This document shows positions 1 to 8,909 of a stretch of DNA of 64,000 nt, one piece after another. Source of the stretch: Sulfitobacter sp. JL08 (GTDB lineage: Bacteria > Pseudomonadota > Alphaproteobacteria > Rhodobacterales > Rhodobacteraceae); the NCBI RefSeq assembly GCF_003352045.1, contig NZ_CP025815.1, positions 1,674,001-1,738,000 on the forward strand, written 5' to 3'. Numbering within the stretch: position 1 is the first letter of the stretch; each line of letters begins with the position of its first letter. The notes beneath the pieces are model-generated. The model searched no databases, was not told the origin of the DNA, and saw only the letters and a program-made list of their open reading frames with translations. The translations under genes and the position numbers were made by a program.

Positions 1-1065
1 GCCTTCGGTGGCCAGCCGGTCGGACAAGCCGTTGACCATGCCGCGGATCATCTCCTGCCGGTCCTCTACGCTCATCTCGGATGCGGCAGCGACATCGGCG
101 GCAGACGGACCGCTGGCAACTGCCGCAGCAACGGGCAGGGCGTAATTCACCCCCGCCAGATCGGCCATCTGTTCGATCTGCAGGCGGATCGGTTCGATCC
201 ACGGCGCATTGGCGGGGCCGGCGCGCAACAGATTGTCCCAGATGCGAAACGCCTGATCGGGGCGCCCGGTCTGCGCCAGCATCAGCCCCTGATAATAACG
301 CGCGGGGCCATTGTTCGGGTCCAGTTGCAGGGCCCGCGCCAGCGCCGCCTCTGCCTCGGGGGATACATAACCGCCCGCGGCAAGGATCAGCATATCGCCC
401 AGATCGGTGTAGTCCGATGCCGAGGCTTCGTCCCCCTTGATCCGCAAAACCTCGCGCTGCGCGGTATAGGCGGCCACGTAATTGCCAATCGCGGCCTCGT
501 TACGGGCCAGCAGCATGTGGCCCTGCAAATCGTCGGGGCGCTGCGCGACGGTGGTGCGCAACTGTTCGATCAGGCGGGTGTAATCCGCGCTCAGCTCCGG
601 TTGCGGGTTGCCGGCAGGCAGGCTGGCTTCGGCAGTGGCCTGATCGGGGCGGGTTTCGCGCGCGATCCGCGCCATTTCAATGCGTGTGTCCAGCGCCAGA
701 TCACCATATCCGAGCGCCCCCAGATCGCGGTAAAGATAAAGCGTGCCGCCAACCAGCGCGGCAAAGATCACAACCGCCATGGCATAGGTCGCTGCGCCCG
801 GTGCCTCGGTCGATGTCTGTCCATCCTGCATCTGTGCATCTGCCGCCAGAATACGGCGCGATACTTCGGTGCGGATGCGTTCTGCATCGCTCTGGCCGAT
901 CACGCCGCGTGCCAGATCGCGGTCCACCTCTTTCAGCTGGTCGCGGTACACCTGTAAATCAAAGGCTGCCGCCGGTCCGACACTGGCGCGGGCGCGCAGC
1001 ACGGTCAGAACCAGCAAAAGCGCCACAAGGGCGGCCATCAGGCCTGCAATGATCCAGAATGTCAT
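1..1065 (-). CDS. ccmI: Cytochrome c biogenesis protein CcmI, 5' part (runs off left edge)
   Basis: The minus-strand frame is open from an ATG at 1065 to the window edge (355 codons, no stop seen), so the gene is partial at its 3' end. The start is preceded by AGGAGAG. Residues 1-23 form a membrane helix starting MTFWIIAGLMAAL, followed by a short soluble loop with the conserved YRDQLKEVDRDLARG pattern. A second helix spans about 92-112, and a TPR-like alpha-helical region follows. This is the CcmI architecture: an inner-membrane protein whose periplasmic TPR part holds apocytochrome c for heme ligation by CcmF/H. It lies 36 kb from ccmABCDG in this window, which fits the split ccm loci of Rhodobacteraceae. 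It is divergent from soxB. Confidence 0.88.
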   Translation of the reverse strand, partial: MTFWIIAGLMAALVALLLVLTVLRARASVGPAAAFDLQVYRDQLKEVDRDLARGVIGQSDAERIRTEVSRRILAADAQMQDGQTSTEAPGAATYAMAVVIFAALVGGTLYLYRDLGALGYGDLALDTRIEMARIARETRPDQATAEASLPAGNPQPELSADYTRLIEQLRTTVAQRPDDLQGHMLLARNEAAIGNYVAAYTAQREVLRIKGDEASASDYTDLGDMLILAAGGYVSPEAEAALARALQLDPNNGPARYYQGLMLAQTGRPDQAFRIWDNLLRAGPANAPWIEPIRLQIEQMADLAGVNYALPVAAAVASGPSAADVAAASEMSVEDRQEMIRGMVNGLSDRLATEG

Positions 1066-1246
1066 GGTCTCTCCTGTGTTGGCCCTCATCTATAGGCGGG
1101 GGCAGGATGAAAAAAGACCAAAACGCACGAAATCGACACGGCGGGGCCTCATGTCGCAACTGCGATCTATTGTGACGTTTGGCAGGATGGCATATTTCGC
1201 GCTTTGCGCCATGTACACATCACACCGGATGCATCGGATTCGATCT

Positions 1247-2491
1247 ATGAAAAAATATTCAGTCTTTGCCGTCGCACGTGAAGCGGCCCGCTATCACTCA
1301 GGCTGGGAACGGGCGTGGCGCGCGGCCGAGCCGAAAAAGAAATACGATGTGATCATCGTCGGCGCCGGCGGGCACGGGCTGGCCACGGCGTATTATCTGG
1401 GCAAGAATTTCGGCATCACCAATGTGGCCGTGATCGAAAAAGGCTGGCTGGGCGGCGGTAACACCGGGCGCAACACCACCATCATCCGATCTAACTATCT
1501 GCAGGATCCATCGGCGGCGATCTACGAAAAGGCGCGCTCGCTTTACGAAACCATGAGCCAGGATCTGAACTATAACGTCATGTTCAGTCCGCGCGGCGTG
1601 ATCATGCTGGCCCAGACCCAGCATGAAATCCGCGGCTACCAGCGCACCGCCCACGCCAACGCCCTGCAAGGTGTGAAAACCGAATTCATTTCGCCCCAGA
1701 AGGTCAAGGAACTGGTGCCGATCATTAATCTGGACGGGCCGCGCTATCCGGTTCTGGGCGGGTTGTGGCAGGCCCGTGGCGGCACCGCGCGCCACGATGC
1801 GGTCGCATGGGGCTATGCGCGCGCCTGTTCCGATATGGGCATGGACATCATCCAGAAATGCGAAGTCACCGCCGTACGCCGCGATGGCGGCCGCGTTGTT
1901 GGCGTGACCACATCCAAAGGCGATATCGATTGCGACAAACTGGGCATCGTCGTGGCGGGCCATTCGGGCCATGTTGCGGATATGGCGGGGTTCCGTCTGC
2001 CCATCGAATCCGTGGCGCTTCAGGCGCTGGTCAGCGAACCGATCAAACCCTGCATGGATGTGGTGGTGATGGCCAACACGGTGCACGGTTACATGTCCCA
2101 GTCCGACAAGGGCGAAATGGTCATCGGCGGCGGCACAGACGGGCACAACAACTATACCCAGCGCGGCAGCTTTCACCATATCGAGGAAACCGTGCGCGCC
2201 CTGATCGAAACCTTCCCGATGGTGTCGCGCCTGAAAATGCTGCGCCAGTGGGGCGGGATCGTGGACATCACCGGGGATCGCTCGCCGATCCTGTCCAAAA
2301 CCCCGGTCGAGGGCGTGTTTATCAACTGCGGCTGGGGCACCGGCGGGTTCAAGGCGATCCCAGGATCGGGCTGGGGCATGGCCGAACTGATCGCCAAGGG
2401 GCATTCCCCGCTGACCGACGCCTTCGGGCTGGAACGCTTCCGCGAAGGCCGCTTTATCGATGAAAGCGTGGCGGCAGGGGTGGCGCACTGA
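1247..2491 (+). CDS. soxB: Sarcosine oxidase beta subunit
   Basis: This 414-residue flavoprotein is the beta subunit of heterotetrameric sarcosine oxidase. The enzyme oxidises sarcosine to glycine with transfer of the methyl carbon to tetrahydrofolate and release of H2O2. The FAD-binding Rossmann motif GAGGHG lies at residues 39-44, followed by the family-typical GGGNTGRNTTIIRSNY block. H183 in the ARHDAV segment is the probable covalent FMN histidine, by analogy with the corynebacterial enzyme. The frame stays open upstream to 869, but homology begins at MKKYSVFA, so I chose the ATG at 1247; an ATG 18 bases upstream is an alternative, and neither has a strong RBS. It is the first gene of the sox operon. 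Confidence 0.93.
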   Translation: MKKYSVFAVAREAARYHSGWERAWRAAEPKKKYDVIIVGAGGHGLATAYYLGKNFGITNVAVIEKGWLGGGNTGRNTTIIRSNYLQDPSAAIYEKARSLYETMSQDLNYNVMFSPRGVIMLAQTQHEIRGYQRTAHANALQGVKTEFISPQKVKELVPIINLDGPRYPVLGGLWQARGGTARHDAVAWGYARACSDMGMDIIQKCEVTAVRRDGGRVVGVTTSKGDIDCDKLGIVVAGHSGHVADMAGFRLPIESVALQALVSEPIKPCMDVVVMANTVHGYMSQSDKGEMVIGGGTDGHNNYTQRGSFHHIEETVRALIETFPMVSRLKMLRQWGGIVDITGDRSPILSKTPVEGVFINCGWGTGGFKAIPGSGWGMAELIAKGHSPLTDAFGLERFREGRFIDESVAAGVAH

Positions 2492-2587
2492 TGGCCATCT
2501 TGCACGATACCGGCAGAAAACCGGCAGACTTTGGCCCATGCGCGCCCGCGCCACAGGCCAACCCGTGCCGAAAACCGGCGGGGATTT

Positions 2588-2604
2588 CCGCTCATATTGA
2601 GCGG
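2588..2604. repeat. Perfect short hairpin between soxB and the small membrane ORF
   Basis: CCGCTCA-TAT-TGAGCGG is a perfect 7-bp inverted repeat with a 3-base loop, 97 bases after the soxB stop. It is followed within six bases by a run of six A. On the plus strand there is no T-tract, so it is not a classic terminator; it could be an mRNA stability hairpin or a partial attenuator inside the sox operon. Function is inferred only from position. Confidence 0.5.
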
Positions 2605-2651
2605 TGCAAAAAACGCGTCATCCTGACATCTCCCAAACAGGAGACGTCACC

Positions 2652-2861
2652 ATGTCTGACTATATCACGCCGAAAACCACCACTGGCGGCACCAGTGCGC
2701 GCGGCCTTGTCATCGCGCTTGTCGTCATCGTTCTGTTTATCGCCGGCCTTGCGGCCATCGGATCGGGCAGCGGGCCTGCGTCTGATGATGGCGCGGCAGT
2801 TCCGGCGGTGTCCGATACAGCCCCGGCAGCCCCGGCCACAACCGGCACTGTCACCGAATAA
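2652..2861 (+). CDS. Small single-pass membrane protein of unknown function inside the sox operon
   Basis: This 69-residue ORF starts at an ATG preceded by an AGGAG ribosome site (AACAGGAGACGTCACC). I chose it over the ATG at 2604, which has no RBS. A short soluble head (MSDYITPKTTTGG) is followed by one strongly hydrophobic helix at about residues 18-37 (RGLVIALVVIVLFIAGLAAI). The tail is rich in Ala, Pro, Thr and Asp and would face the periplasm. I recognise no domain. It sits between soxB and soxD, which are normally adjacent. It is therefore either an insertion or a lineage-specific small protein transcribed with sarcosine oxidase. The clean RBS and the helix argue that it is a real gene. 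Confidence 0.62.
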   Translation: MSDYITPKTTTGGTSARGLVIALVVIVLFIAGLAAIGSGSGPASDDGAAVPAVSDTAPAAPATTGTVTE

Positions 2862-2954
2862 AAACGCGGGCACAGGCCCCACCACTCACACTCACGTCCA
2901 CTTTGGCGGTCGTTCCCTTGCGGAACGGCTGCCTTTTTACGTCAAAGGTGCCCC

Positions 2955-3284
2955 ATGCTGATCCTGACCTGTCCCTGTTGCGGCGTCACCGGCGAAGAAA
3001 CCGAATTTCACGGCGGCGGAGAAGCGCACCTGAAACGGTTCGGCCCCGGCGCATCGGATGATGATTTCGAAGGCTATCTGTTCATGCGTGAAAACCCCAA
3101 GGGCGTTCATTTCGAGCGCTGGCGGCACGCGAACGGCTGTGGCAAATGGTTTCACGCCGCCCGTTGCACCACCACATTGGAGGTGTTCGGCACTTACAGC
3201 GCCCAGACCCTCGCACCGCCCGACGACCTGATCAAAACCATCTCGGAAAAACGCCCCGGATGGTCGTGGAGAGAGTTCGCCTGA
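2955..3284 (+). CDS. soxD: Sarcosine oxidase delta subunit
   Basis: This 109-residue protein matches the small zinc-binding delta subunit of heterotetrameric sarcosine oxidase. The zinc ligands are visible as C6 and C9 in TCPCCG, H58, and C62 in the NGCGKWFHAARC block. The acidic DDDFEGYLFMRENPKG and C-terminal RPGWSWREF stretches are family-typical. The delta subunit is needed for assembly of the alpha-beta-gamma-delta complex and has no catalytic role of its own. The upstream 93 bases carry no gene, and soxA begins 61 bases downstream. Confidence 0.93.
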   Translation: MLILTCPCCGVTGEETEFHGGGEAHLKRFGPGASDDDFEGYLFMRENPKGVHFERWRHANGCGKWFHAARCTTTLEVFGTYSAQTLAPPDDLIKTISEKRPGWSWREFA

Positions 3285-3286
3285 TG

Positions 3287-3308
3287 CTTCATCTTTTCAA
3301 AAATACTT
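3287..3308 (-). repeat. Copy of a dispersed AAGTATTT-type tail motif between soxD and soxA
   Basis: Read on the minus strand, the 22 bases begin AAGTATTTTTG and end AAAAGATGAAG. This matches the tail at 60556-60577 (inside the nnr gene) at 18 of 22 positions. It lies directly after the soxD stop codon and points against the operon. No GC-rich hairpin accompanies this copy. It is probably a remnant of a dispersed intergenic element; see also 14252-14277 and 27188-27240. Confidence 0.5.
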
Positions 3309-3345
3309 GCAGCGCAACGCCTGCCATCACCACGAGGTCCGCATC

Positions 3346-6300
3346 ATGAGCACCCGCCTTGCCACCAAGGGCCGTCTGATCAACGACGCGCGCGCGCTTC
3401 ATTTCACCTTCAACGGCAAACAGATGCGCGGGTTCGAGGGCGACACGCTGGCCTCGGCGCTTCTGGCCAATGACCAGATGATGGTGGGCCGTTCGTTCAA
3501 ATATCACCGCCCGCGCGGCGTGGTCGCCAGTGGCGCCGAAGAGCCCAATGGTCTGGTCAACATGGGCGAGGGCGGCACGTTCGAACCAAACCAGCGCGTG
3601 ACCACGACAGAACTGTTTGACGGGTTGAAAGCCGACAGCCAGAACCACTGGCCCAGCCTTGAATTCGATGTCGGTGCAATCAACACGCATCTGTCGCGGT
3701 TCCTGCCCGCGGGCTTTTATTACAAGATGTTCATGTATCCGCGCTCGTTCTGGAAGCATGTGTATGAACCGTTCATCCGCCAATCCGCCGGTCTGGGCAA
3801 AGCGCCCAAAGACCGCGACGTGGACACTTATGAACATTTCTATGCCTTCACTGATGTTCTGGTGATCGGCGGCGGGGTCGCGGGCCTTCAGGCGGCCAAG
3901 GCGGCGGCCCTTTCGGGGGCCAAGGTGCTGTTGCTGGAACAAACCGCGCATCTGGGTGGCCGCGCACCGGTGGACGGCGGGCAGGTCGAAGATATGCCTG
4001 TGGATAAGTTTGTTGAACAAACTGTCGTTGAATTGGAAACAATGCCCAATGTGACCCTGCGCACGCGCTGCATGGGGGCCGGGGTTTATGATCACGGCTA
4101 TGTGCTGGGCTATGAACAACTGCGCGATCATGATCCGTCGGCAGCGGGGCCGCGGCACCGGTTGTGGCGCATCCGCGCCCGCCAGATCGTGACGGCAACA
4201 GGCGCGATCGAACGGCCTTTGTCCTTTGCGGGCAATGACATCCCCGGGGTGATGCTGGCCTCGGCGGTGCGCGACTACGCGGTCAATTACGGTGTCTCGA
4301 TCGGGGACCGCACCGTGGTCGTCACCAACAACGATGATGCTTACCTTACGGCAATTGCCCTTAAAAACGCCGGTTTGGTCGTGCCTGTGGTCGTCGATGC
4401 CCGCGTACAGGGGGGCGGTGAACTGATGGAACAGGCCAAGGCCCTGGGCATCCGTGTCGAAACCGGCAAGGCCATCGCCAAGGTCAAGGGCGGCAAGCGC
4501 GTGACTGGCGTTGCGCTTTGTACGCAGGCGGGTGAAGGCGCCGTTCTGGAAGAGATCGAATGCGACGCGGTGGCCATGTCGGGCGGCTGGTCGCCGGTGG
4601 TGCACCTGTGGTCCCATTGCGGCGGCAAGCTGGTCTGGGATGCAGATGCAGCACATTTCCGCCCCGATGTGGATAACCCGCCGACCGGCGCGGACGGCAA
4701 GGCGTTTGTGACCGCCGCAGGTGCCGCCAATGGCGCATTGCATCTGGCCACCGTGCTGGGCGATGCCCACGCCGCAGGCAAGGAAGCGGCACAGGCCGCA
4801 GGGTTCAAACCCAGGTCCGCGTCTGCGCCGATGGCAACCGGGCCGGAATGCGCGCCGATGCTGCCGGTCTGGCTGATGCCGCAGGGGGCCAGCATCAAAC
4901 TGCGCACCAAGGCGTGGCTGGATTATCAGAACGATGTGAAAGTCTCTGATGTGCAACTGGCCGCGCAGGAAGGCTTTGAAAGCGTAGAACACGCCAAGCG
5001 TTATACCACGCTGGGCATGGCGACGGATCAGGGCAAGCTAAGCAATATCAACGGACTGGCAACGCTTGCCACTGCGCTGAACGCGAATATCCCGGCTGTC
5101 GGTACCACCACGTTCCGTCCGCCCTATACGCCGATCTCGATGGCGTCGATCGCGGGCGAGGCGCGCGGCGAAGTGTTCCAGCCGATCCGCAAGACACCGA
5201 TGTCGGACTGGCATCACGAACATGGCGCCGATTGGGAACCGGTTGGCGCGTGGCGCCGCCCCTATGCCTATGTGCGTGGTGAAGAAACGGTTCATGACGC
5301 GGTCATGCGGGAAATCAACCAGACCAGGGCAAGCCTTGGGCTGCTTGATGCTTCGACCCTTGGCAAGATCATTGTCAAAGGCCCCGATGCCGGGTGTTTT
5401 CTGGACATGCTTTACACCAACATGATGTCCACGCTGAAGCCGGGCAAATGCCGCTATGGCCTGATGTGTTCGGAAAACGGGTTTCTGATCGATGACGGCG
5501 TTGTGGCCCGCATCAATGACGACACATTCCTGTGTCACACCACGACCGGCGGCGCGGAAAGCATCCATGGCCATATGGAAGAGTGGCTGCAAACCGAATG
5601 GTGGGACTGGAAGGTTTACACCGCCAACGTCACCGAACAATACGCGCAGGTCGCCGTTGTCGGCCCCAATGCCCGCAAGATGCTGGAAAAACTGGGCGGC
5701 ATGGACCTGAGCGCCGAGGCGCTGCCGTTCATGGGATGGGCCGATGGCAAGATCGGAGAGTTTGACGCGCGGGTCTATCGCATCTCGTTCTCGGGCGAGT
5801 TGTCATTCGAAATCGCGGTGCCCGCCTCGCAGGGGCGCGCCTTCTGGGAGGCGATGCTGGACGCGGGCCGCGAATTTGATCTGATGCCCTATGGCACCGA
5901 GGCGCTGCACATCATGCGGGCCGAAAAGGGCTTTATCATGATCGGGGACGAAACCGATGGCACGGTGATCCCGCAGGATCTGGGGCTGGATTGGGCGATT
6001 TCAAAAAAGAAAGACGACTATCTTGGCAAACGCGCACAACAGCGCAGCCATATGGCGGATCCCGAACGCTGGAAACTGGTCGGGCTGGAAACAGTTGACG
6101 GTTCTGTGTTGCCCGACGGCGCCTATGCCGTGGGCGAGGGGGTGAACGAGAACGGTCAGCGCAATATGATCGGGCGTGTCACATCGACCTATCATTCGCC
6201 CACGCTGAACCGTGGCATCGCGATGGGGCTTGTGCATCACGGGCCCGACCGAATGGGCGAAGTGATCGATTTTCCCAAGGTGGACGGCACGGTCGTACAG

Positions 6301-6357
6301 GCCAAAATCGTTGATCCTGTGTTCTATGACCAAGAAGGGACAAAGCAAAATGTCTAA
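3346..6357 (+). CDS. soxA: Sarcosine oxidase alpha subunit
   Basis: This 1003-residue subunit has the normal family length. In order it carries an N-terminal ferredoxin-like fold (about 15-100, with the SFKYHRPRG motif), an NAD-binding flavoprotein region with GGGVAG at 175-180, and a GcvT-like tetrahydrofolate-binding aminomethyltransferase domain from about residue 620 to the end. The GcvT part receives the methyl carbon from sarcosine as 5,10-methylene-THF. The start follows GAGG at nine bases; the longer frame from 3307 has no support. The stop codon overlaps the soxG start by 8 bases. Confidence 0.95.
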   Translation: MSTRLATKGRLINDARALHFTFNGKQMRGFEGDTLASALLANDQMMVGRSFKYHRPRGVVASGAEEPNGLVNMGEGGTFEPNQRVTTTELFDGLKADSQNHWPSLEFDVGAINTHLSRFLPAGFYYKMFMYPRSFWKHVYEPFIRQSAGLGKAPKDRDVDTYEHFYAFTDVLVIGGGVAGLQAAKAAALSGAKVLLLEQTAHLGGRAPVDGGQVEDMPVDKFVEQTVVELETMPNVTLRTRCMGAGVYDHGYVLGYEQLRDHDPSAAGPRHRLWRIRARQIVTATGAIERPLSFAGNDIPGVMLASAVRDYAVNYGVSIGDRTVVVTNNDDAYLTAIALKNAGLVVPVVVDARVQGGGELMEQAKALGIRVETGKAIAKVKGGKRVTGVALCTQAGEGAVLEEIECDAVAMSGGWSPVVHLWSHCGGKLVWDADAAHFRPDVDNPPTGADGKAFVTAAGAANGALHLATVLGDAHAAGKEAAQAAGFKPRSASAPMATGPECAPMLPVWLMPQGASIKLRTKAWLDYQNDVKVSDVQLAAQEGFESVEHAKRYTTLGMATDQGKLSNINGLATLATALNANIPAVGTTTFRPPYTPISMASIAGEARGEVFQPIRKTPMSDWHHEHGADWEPVGAWRRPYAYVRGEETVHDAVMREINQTRASLGLLDASTLGKIIVKGPDAGCFLDMLYTNMMSTLKPGKCRYGLMCSENGFLIDDGVVARINDDTFLCHTTTGGAESIHGHMEEWLQTEWWDWKVYTANVTEQYAQVAVVGPNARKMLEKLGGMDLSAEALPFMGWADGKIGEFDARVYRISFSGELSFEIAVPASQGRAFWEAMLDAGREFDLMPYGTEALHIMRAEKGFIMIGDETDGTVIPQDLGLDWAISKKKDDYLGKRAQQRSHMADPERWKLVGLETVDGSVLPDGAYAVGEGVNENGQRNMIGRVTSTYHSPTLNRGIAMGLVHHGPDRMGEVIDFPKVDGTVVQAKIVDPVFYDQEGTKQNV

Positions 6358-6928
6358 TATCGTCAGTGCTTTGGATCACGCAACTTATGCTGGGATCACC
6401 GATATTCGTGAAATGGGTCTGAACGGGATGATCACCCTGCGCGGTGATCTGTCTGCCGCCAAGATCAAATCGGCCGCCAAATCCGCCGCCGGCTTGGATA
6501 TCCCACCTCAGGGCCACATCAACACTGGCAAGGACGGCAGCATCGCATGGATGTCACCGGACGAGGTGCTGGTGATGTGTGCCTATGACAGCGTACCCGA
6601 TACGCTGGCCAAGATGCACAAGTCATTGGCCAAAACACATGCGCTGGCGGTCAATGTCTCGGACGCGCGCGCGCTGTTCGAGGTGCACGGCCCCCACGCC
6701 CGCGAGGTGATGGCCAAGCTGTGCCCGGTTGATCTGTCGCCCGCATCCTTTGCCCCCGGCATGTTCCGCCGCACGCGTATGGCGCAGGTGCCTGCCGCGT
6801 TCTGGATGCCTCAAGAGGATACGTTCCGGATCATCTGTTTCCGGTCGGTGGCAGAATACGCATTCGGCATTCTGAAAATGGCCGCCCAAAAAGGGTCTGA
6901 GGTCGGGTATTTCGACACCGCCAAGTGA
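6350..6928 (+). CDS. soxG: Sarcosine oxidase gamma subunit
   Basis: This 192-residue protein is the gamma subunit of heterotetrameric sarcosine oxidase. It is related to GcvT-type folds and packs against the other subunits; no catalytic residues are expected. Recognisable family features are the N-terminal IREMGLNGMITLRGD stretch, the LAVNVSDARALFEVHGP segment, and the C-terminal FRIICFRSVAEYAF block. The ATG at 6350 lies inside the soxA stop region, with AAGAAGGGA upstream, which implies translational coupling. It closes the sox operon: the next gene is convergent and no T-tract hairpin separates the two. Confidence 0.9.
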   Translation: MSNIVSALDHATYAGITDIREMGLNGMITLRGDLSAAKIKSAAKSAAGLDIPPQGHINTGKDGSIAWMSPDEVLVMCAYDSVPDTLAKMHKSLAKTHALAVNVSDARALFEVHGPHAREVMAKLCPVDLSPASFAPGMFRRTRMAQVPAAFWMPQEDTFRIICFRSVAEYAFGILKMAAQKGSEVGYFDTAK

Positions 6929-6964
6929 TGTGGAATCACGTTATAAGTAATCCATAAGTCATTG

Positions 6965-7909
6965 CTATCGATGCAAAATGCGGCCAATCGTGTTCAGCAA
7001 TATCTGCGCCGCCAGAATGGATGTGGTGCCGCTGTGGTCGTAATCGGGCGCAACCTCGACCAGGTCGATCCCGACGATGTTCTGGCGCGCCGCAACACCG
7101 GCGATCAGTTCCAGCACCTCGTAATATAGAAAACCGCCGTGGCTGGGCGTTCCGGTGCCGGGCGCGATTGAGGGATCAAAGCCATCAATATCGACAGTCA
7201 GATAGATGTTCGCCTGTTCCGGAATGCGCGCAATCACCGCGTCGGCCCCAAGGGCGCGCACCTGCCGCACCGACAGGATATCCGAGCCCATCGCGCGCGC
7301 GGCCTCGTACCCTTCTTTCGCGGTCGAGGAGACATTGCGGATGCCCAGCTGGGTCAGGCCGGTCACGTGATCCTGCTCGGCGGCACGCCGCATCGGGTTG
7401 CCGTGACCATGGCGCACGCCGTGGCGTTCATCGACAAAATCAAGATGGGCGTCGATTTGCAGGATATGGATCGGGCCTGCGTCCGAAAACGCGCGCACAC
7501 AGGGGATATTGATCGAATGATCGCCGCCCAGCACCACCGGCAGCGCCTTGGCCCTTAAAATTGCGCGCACCGCTTTTTCTATATTGGCGTGGCTTTGCTC
7601 TGTATCGGTGTGGACAATATCGGCATCACCGATATCCACGATCCGCGTGCCTTCGCCCAGATAGGTCTTGTCATCCTCGTGATCATAGGCGCCGGCATGG
7701 CCAAAGGCGAAGAGGGTCGATGCTTCGCGGATGCCACGCGGGCCAAAACGCGCACCGGCCCGCCACTGGGTTCCGAAATCATAGGGTGCACCAACAATCG
7801 CCACATCCGCATCAATCGTTTCCCAATCGGGGTGGTAGGGATATTTGCCAAAGGTCGATATCCCGACAAAAGGCAGGTTCAGGCGTCCGCTTTCATATCC
7901 GTGGCTCAT
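6965..7909 (-). CDS. speB: Ureohydrolase of the agmatinase family
   Basis: This 314-residue enzyme belongs to the arginase/agmatinase superfamily, which hydrolyses a guanidino group to urea plus an amine using two Mn ions. All six metal ligands are in place: H131 (GGDHSI), D153, H155 and D157 (DAHLDF), and D240 and D242 (DIDGFDPS). The sequence is closest in style to the agmatinase/guanidinobutyrase branch rather than arginase. The substrate cannot be fixed from sequence, so agmatine, guanidinobutyrate or another guanidino compound are all possible. It is convergent with soxG and divergent from sodB, with a 233-base shared upstream region that holds no gene. Confidence 0.85.
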   Translation of the reverse strand: MSHGYESGRLNLPFVGISTFGKYPYHPDWETIDADVAIVGAPYDFGTQWRAGARFGPRGIREASTLFAFGHAGAYDHEDDKTYLGEGTRIVDIGDADIVHTDTEQSHANIEKAVRAILRAKALPVVLGGDHSINIPCVRAFSDAGPIHILQIDAHLDFVDERHGVRHGHGNPMRRAAEQDHVTGLTQLGIRNVSSTAKEGYEAARAMGSDILSVRQVRALGADAVIARIPEQANIYLTVDIDGFDPSIAPGTGTPSHGGFLYYEVLELIAGVAARQNIVGIDLVEVAPDYDHSGTTSILAAQILLNTIGRILHR

Positions 7910-8142
7910 CTTCGGCTCGTTTTTTTGTTTCGTTTCGGTCTTTGCAGCTCAAGTGGGCCACAGCGGCGAAAATTGCGCAAGGGGCAGGGAACCCTGCACC
8001 GGTTTGCGCGTTCATCTTTCACACGCGCAAGGCATCCGGTCGATATTGTCTGTGTCGGCCCTTGACCTTGCGCCATCCTGCGCTTCATGTGACCCATGTA
8101 CGCGATGTGCGAAACGCAACACCAAACCACGAGGGGGCCCCA

Positions 8143-8742
8143 ATGGCTTTTGAACTTCCCGATCTTCCTTATGCCCACGATGCGCTGGCGGGGGCCGGCA
8201 TGTCGGCGGAAACGCTCGAATATCACCATGATCTGCACCACAAGGCCTATGTCGACAACGGCAACAAGCTGATTGCGGGCACCGAATGGGATGGCAAATC
8301 GCTGGAAGACATCATCACCGGCACCTATGACGCCAACGCGGTGGCGCAGAACGGTATTTTCAACAACATCAGTCAGTTGTGGAACCACAACCAGTTCTGG
8401 GAAATGATGGGCCCGAAATCGGGCGCCATGCCATCGGAACTGGAAAAGGCGATCACTGACAGCTTTGGTTCGGTTGATGAATTCAAATCCCAGTTTTCCG
8501 CCGCAGGTGCGGGCCAGTTCGGCTCGGGCTGGGCCTGGCTTGTCAAAGACAGCGACGGCGGTTTGAAAGTGACCAAAACAGAAAACGGTGTGAACCCTCT
8601 GTGCTTTGGCCAGACGGCGCTGCTGGGCTGTGACGTGTGGGAACATTCCTACTACATCGATTTCCGCAACAAACGCCCTGCCTATCTGACCAATTTCCTT
8701 GATAATCTGGTCAACTGGGAAAACGTCGCATCGCGTATGTAA
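8143..8742 (+). CDS. sodB: Superoxide dismutase, Fe type
   Basis: This 199-residue enzyme dismutates superoxide to H2O2 and oxygen in the cytoplasm. The metal ligands H28 (EYHHDLHH), H82 (LWNHNQFW), D164 and H168 (CDVWEHSYY) are all present. Q77, just before the WNH motif, sits at the outer-sphere glutamine position typical of iron enzymes. The start at 8143 is preceded by GAGGGGG; the frame continues upstream to 7561 but that part has no homology. A strong terminator follows at 8766. The neighbouring sarcosine oxidase makes peroxide, but co-regulation cannot be shown from the sequence. Confidence 0.95.
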   Translation: MAFELPDLPYAHDALAGAGMSAETLEYHHDLHHKAYVDNGNKLIAGTEWDGKSLEDIITGTYDANAVAQNGIFNNISQLWNHNQFWEMMGPKSGAMPSELEKAITDSFGSVDEFKSQFSAAGAGQFGSGWAWLVKDSDGGLKVTKTENGVNPLCFGQTALLGCDVWEHSYYIDFRNKRPAYLTNFLDNLVNWENVASRM

Positions 8743-8765
8743 ATGCGCGGATGCAATGAAATGGA

Positions 8766-8793
8766 AAACCCCGTGCAGTGCGCGGGGTTTTTT
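8766..8793 (+). terminator. Rho-independent terminator of sodB
   Basis: The AAACCCCG arm at 8766-8773 pairs perfectly with CGGGGTTT at 8783-8790, with a 9-base loop, and the run continues into TTTTTT. It lies 24 bases after the sodB stop. Confidence 0.9.
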
Positions 8794-8909
8794 GTTGGGG
8801 GGCTTTATTGGATGAATGACTGCTTTGAGCCCAAAGTGCTTTGTTGCATGTTGCGGTAAGCGAAGTCATGATGGAGTTGTTCAGCGGACGAAACCAACGT
8901 TCCAGCCCA

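Noticed and set aside
869-1246. Upstream extension of soxB in the same frame
   Set aside because: It overlaps the divergent ccmI gene and is Arg/Ser-rich; soxB homology begins at 1247.
1298-2554. Minus-strand frame of 418 codons opposite soxB
   Set aside because: It is antisense to soxB, with no start signal and no homology.
3289-4992. Long antisense open frame (567 codons) opposite soxA
   Set aside because: It is a shadow of high-GC codon usage in soxA. It has no RBS, no family, and His/Arg/Gln-rich composition typical of antisense frames.
7561-8142. Upstream extension of sodB
   Set aside because: It lies opposite the ureohydrolase gene; SOD homology and a GAGGGGG RBS mark the start at 8143.
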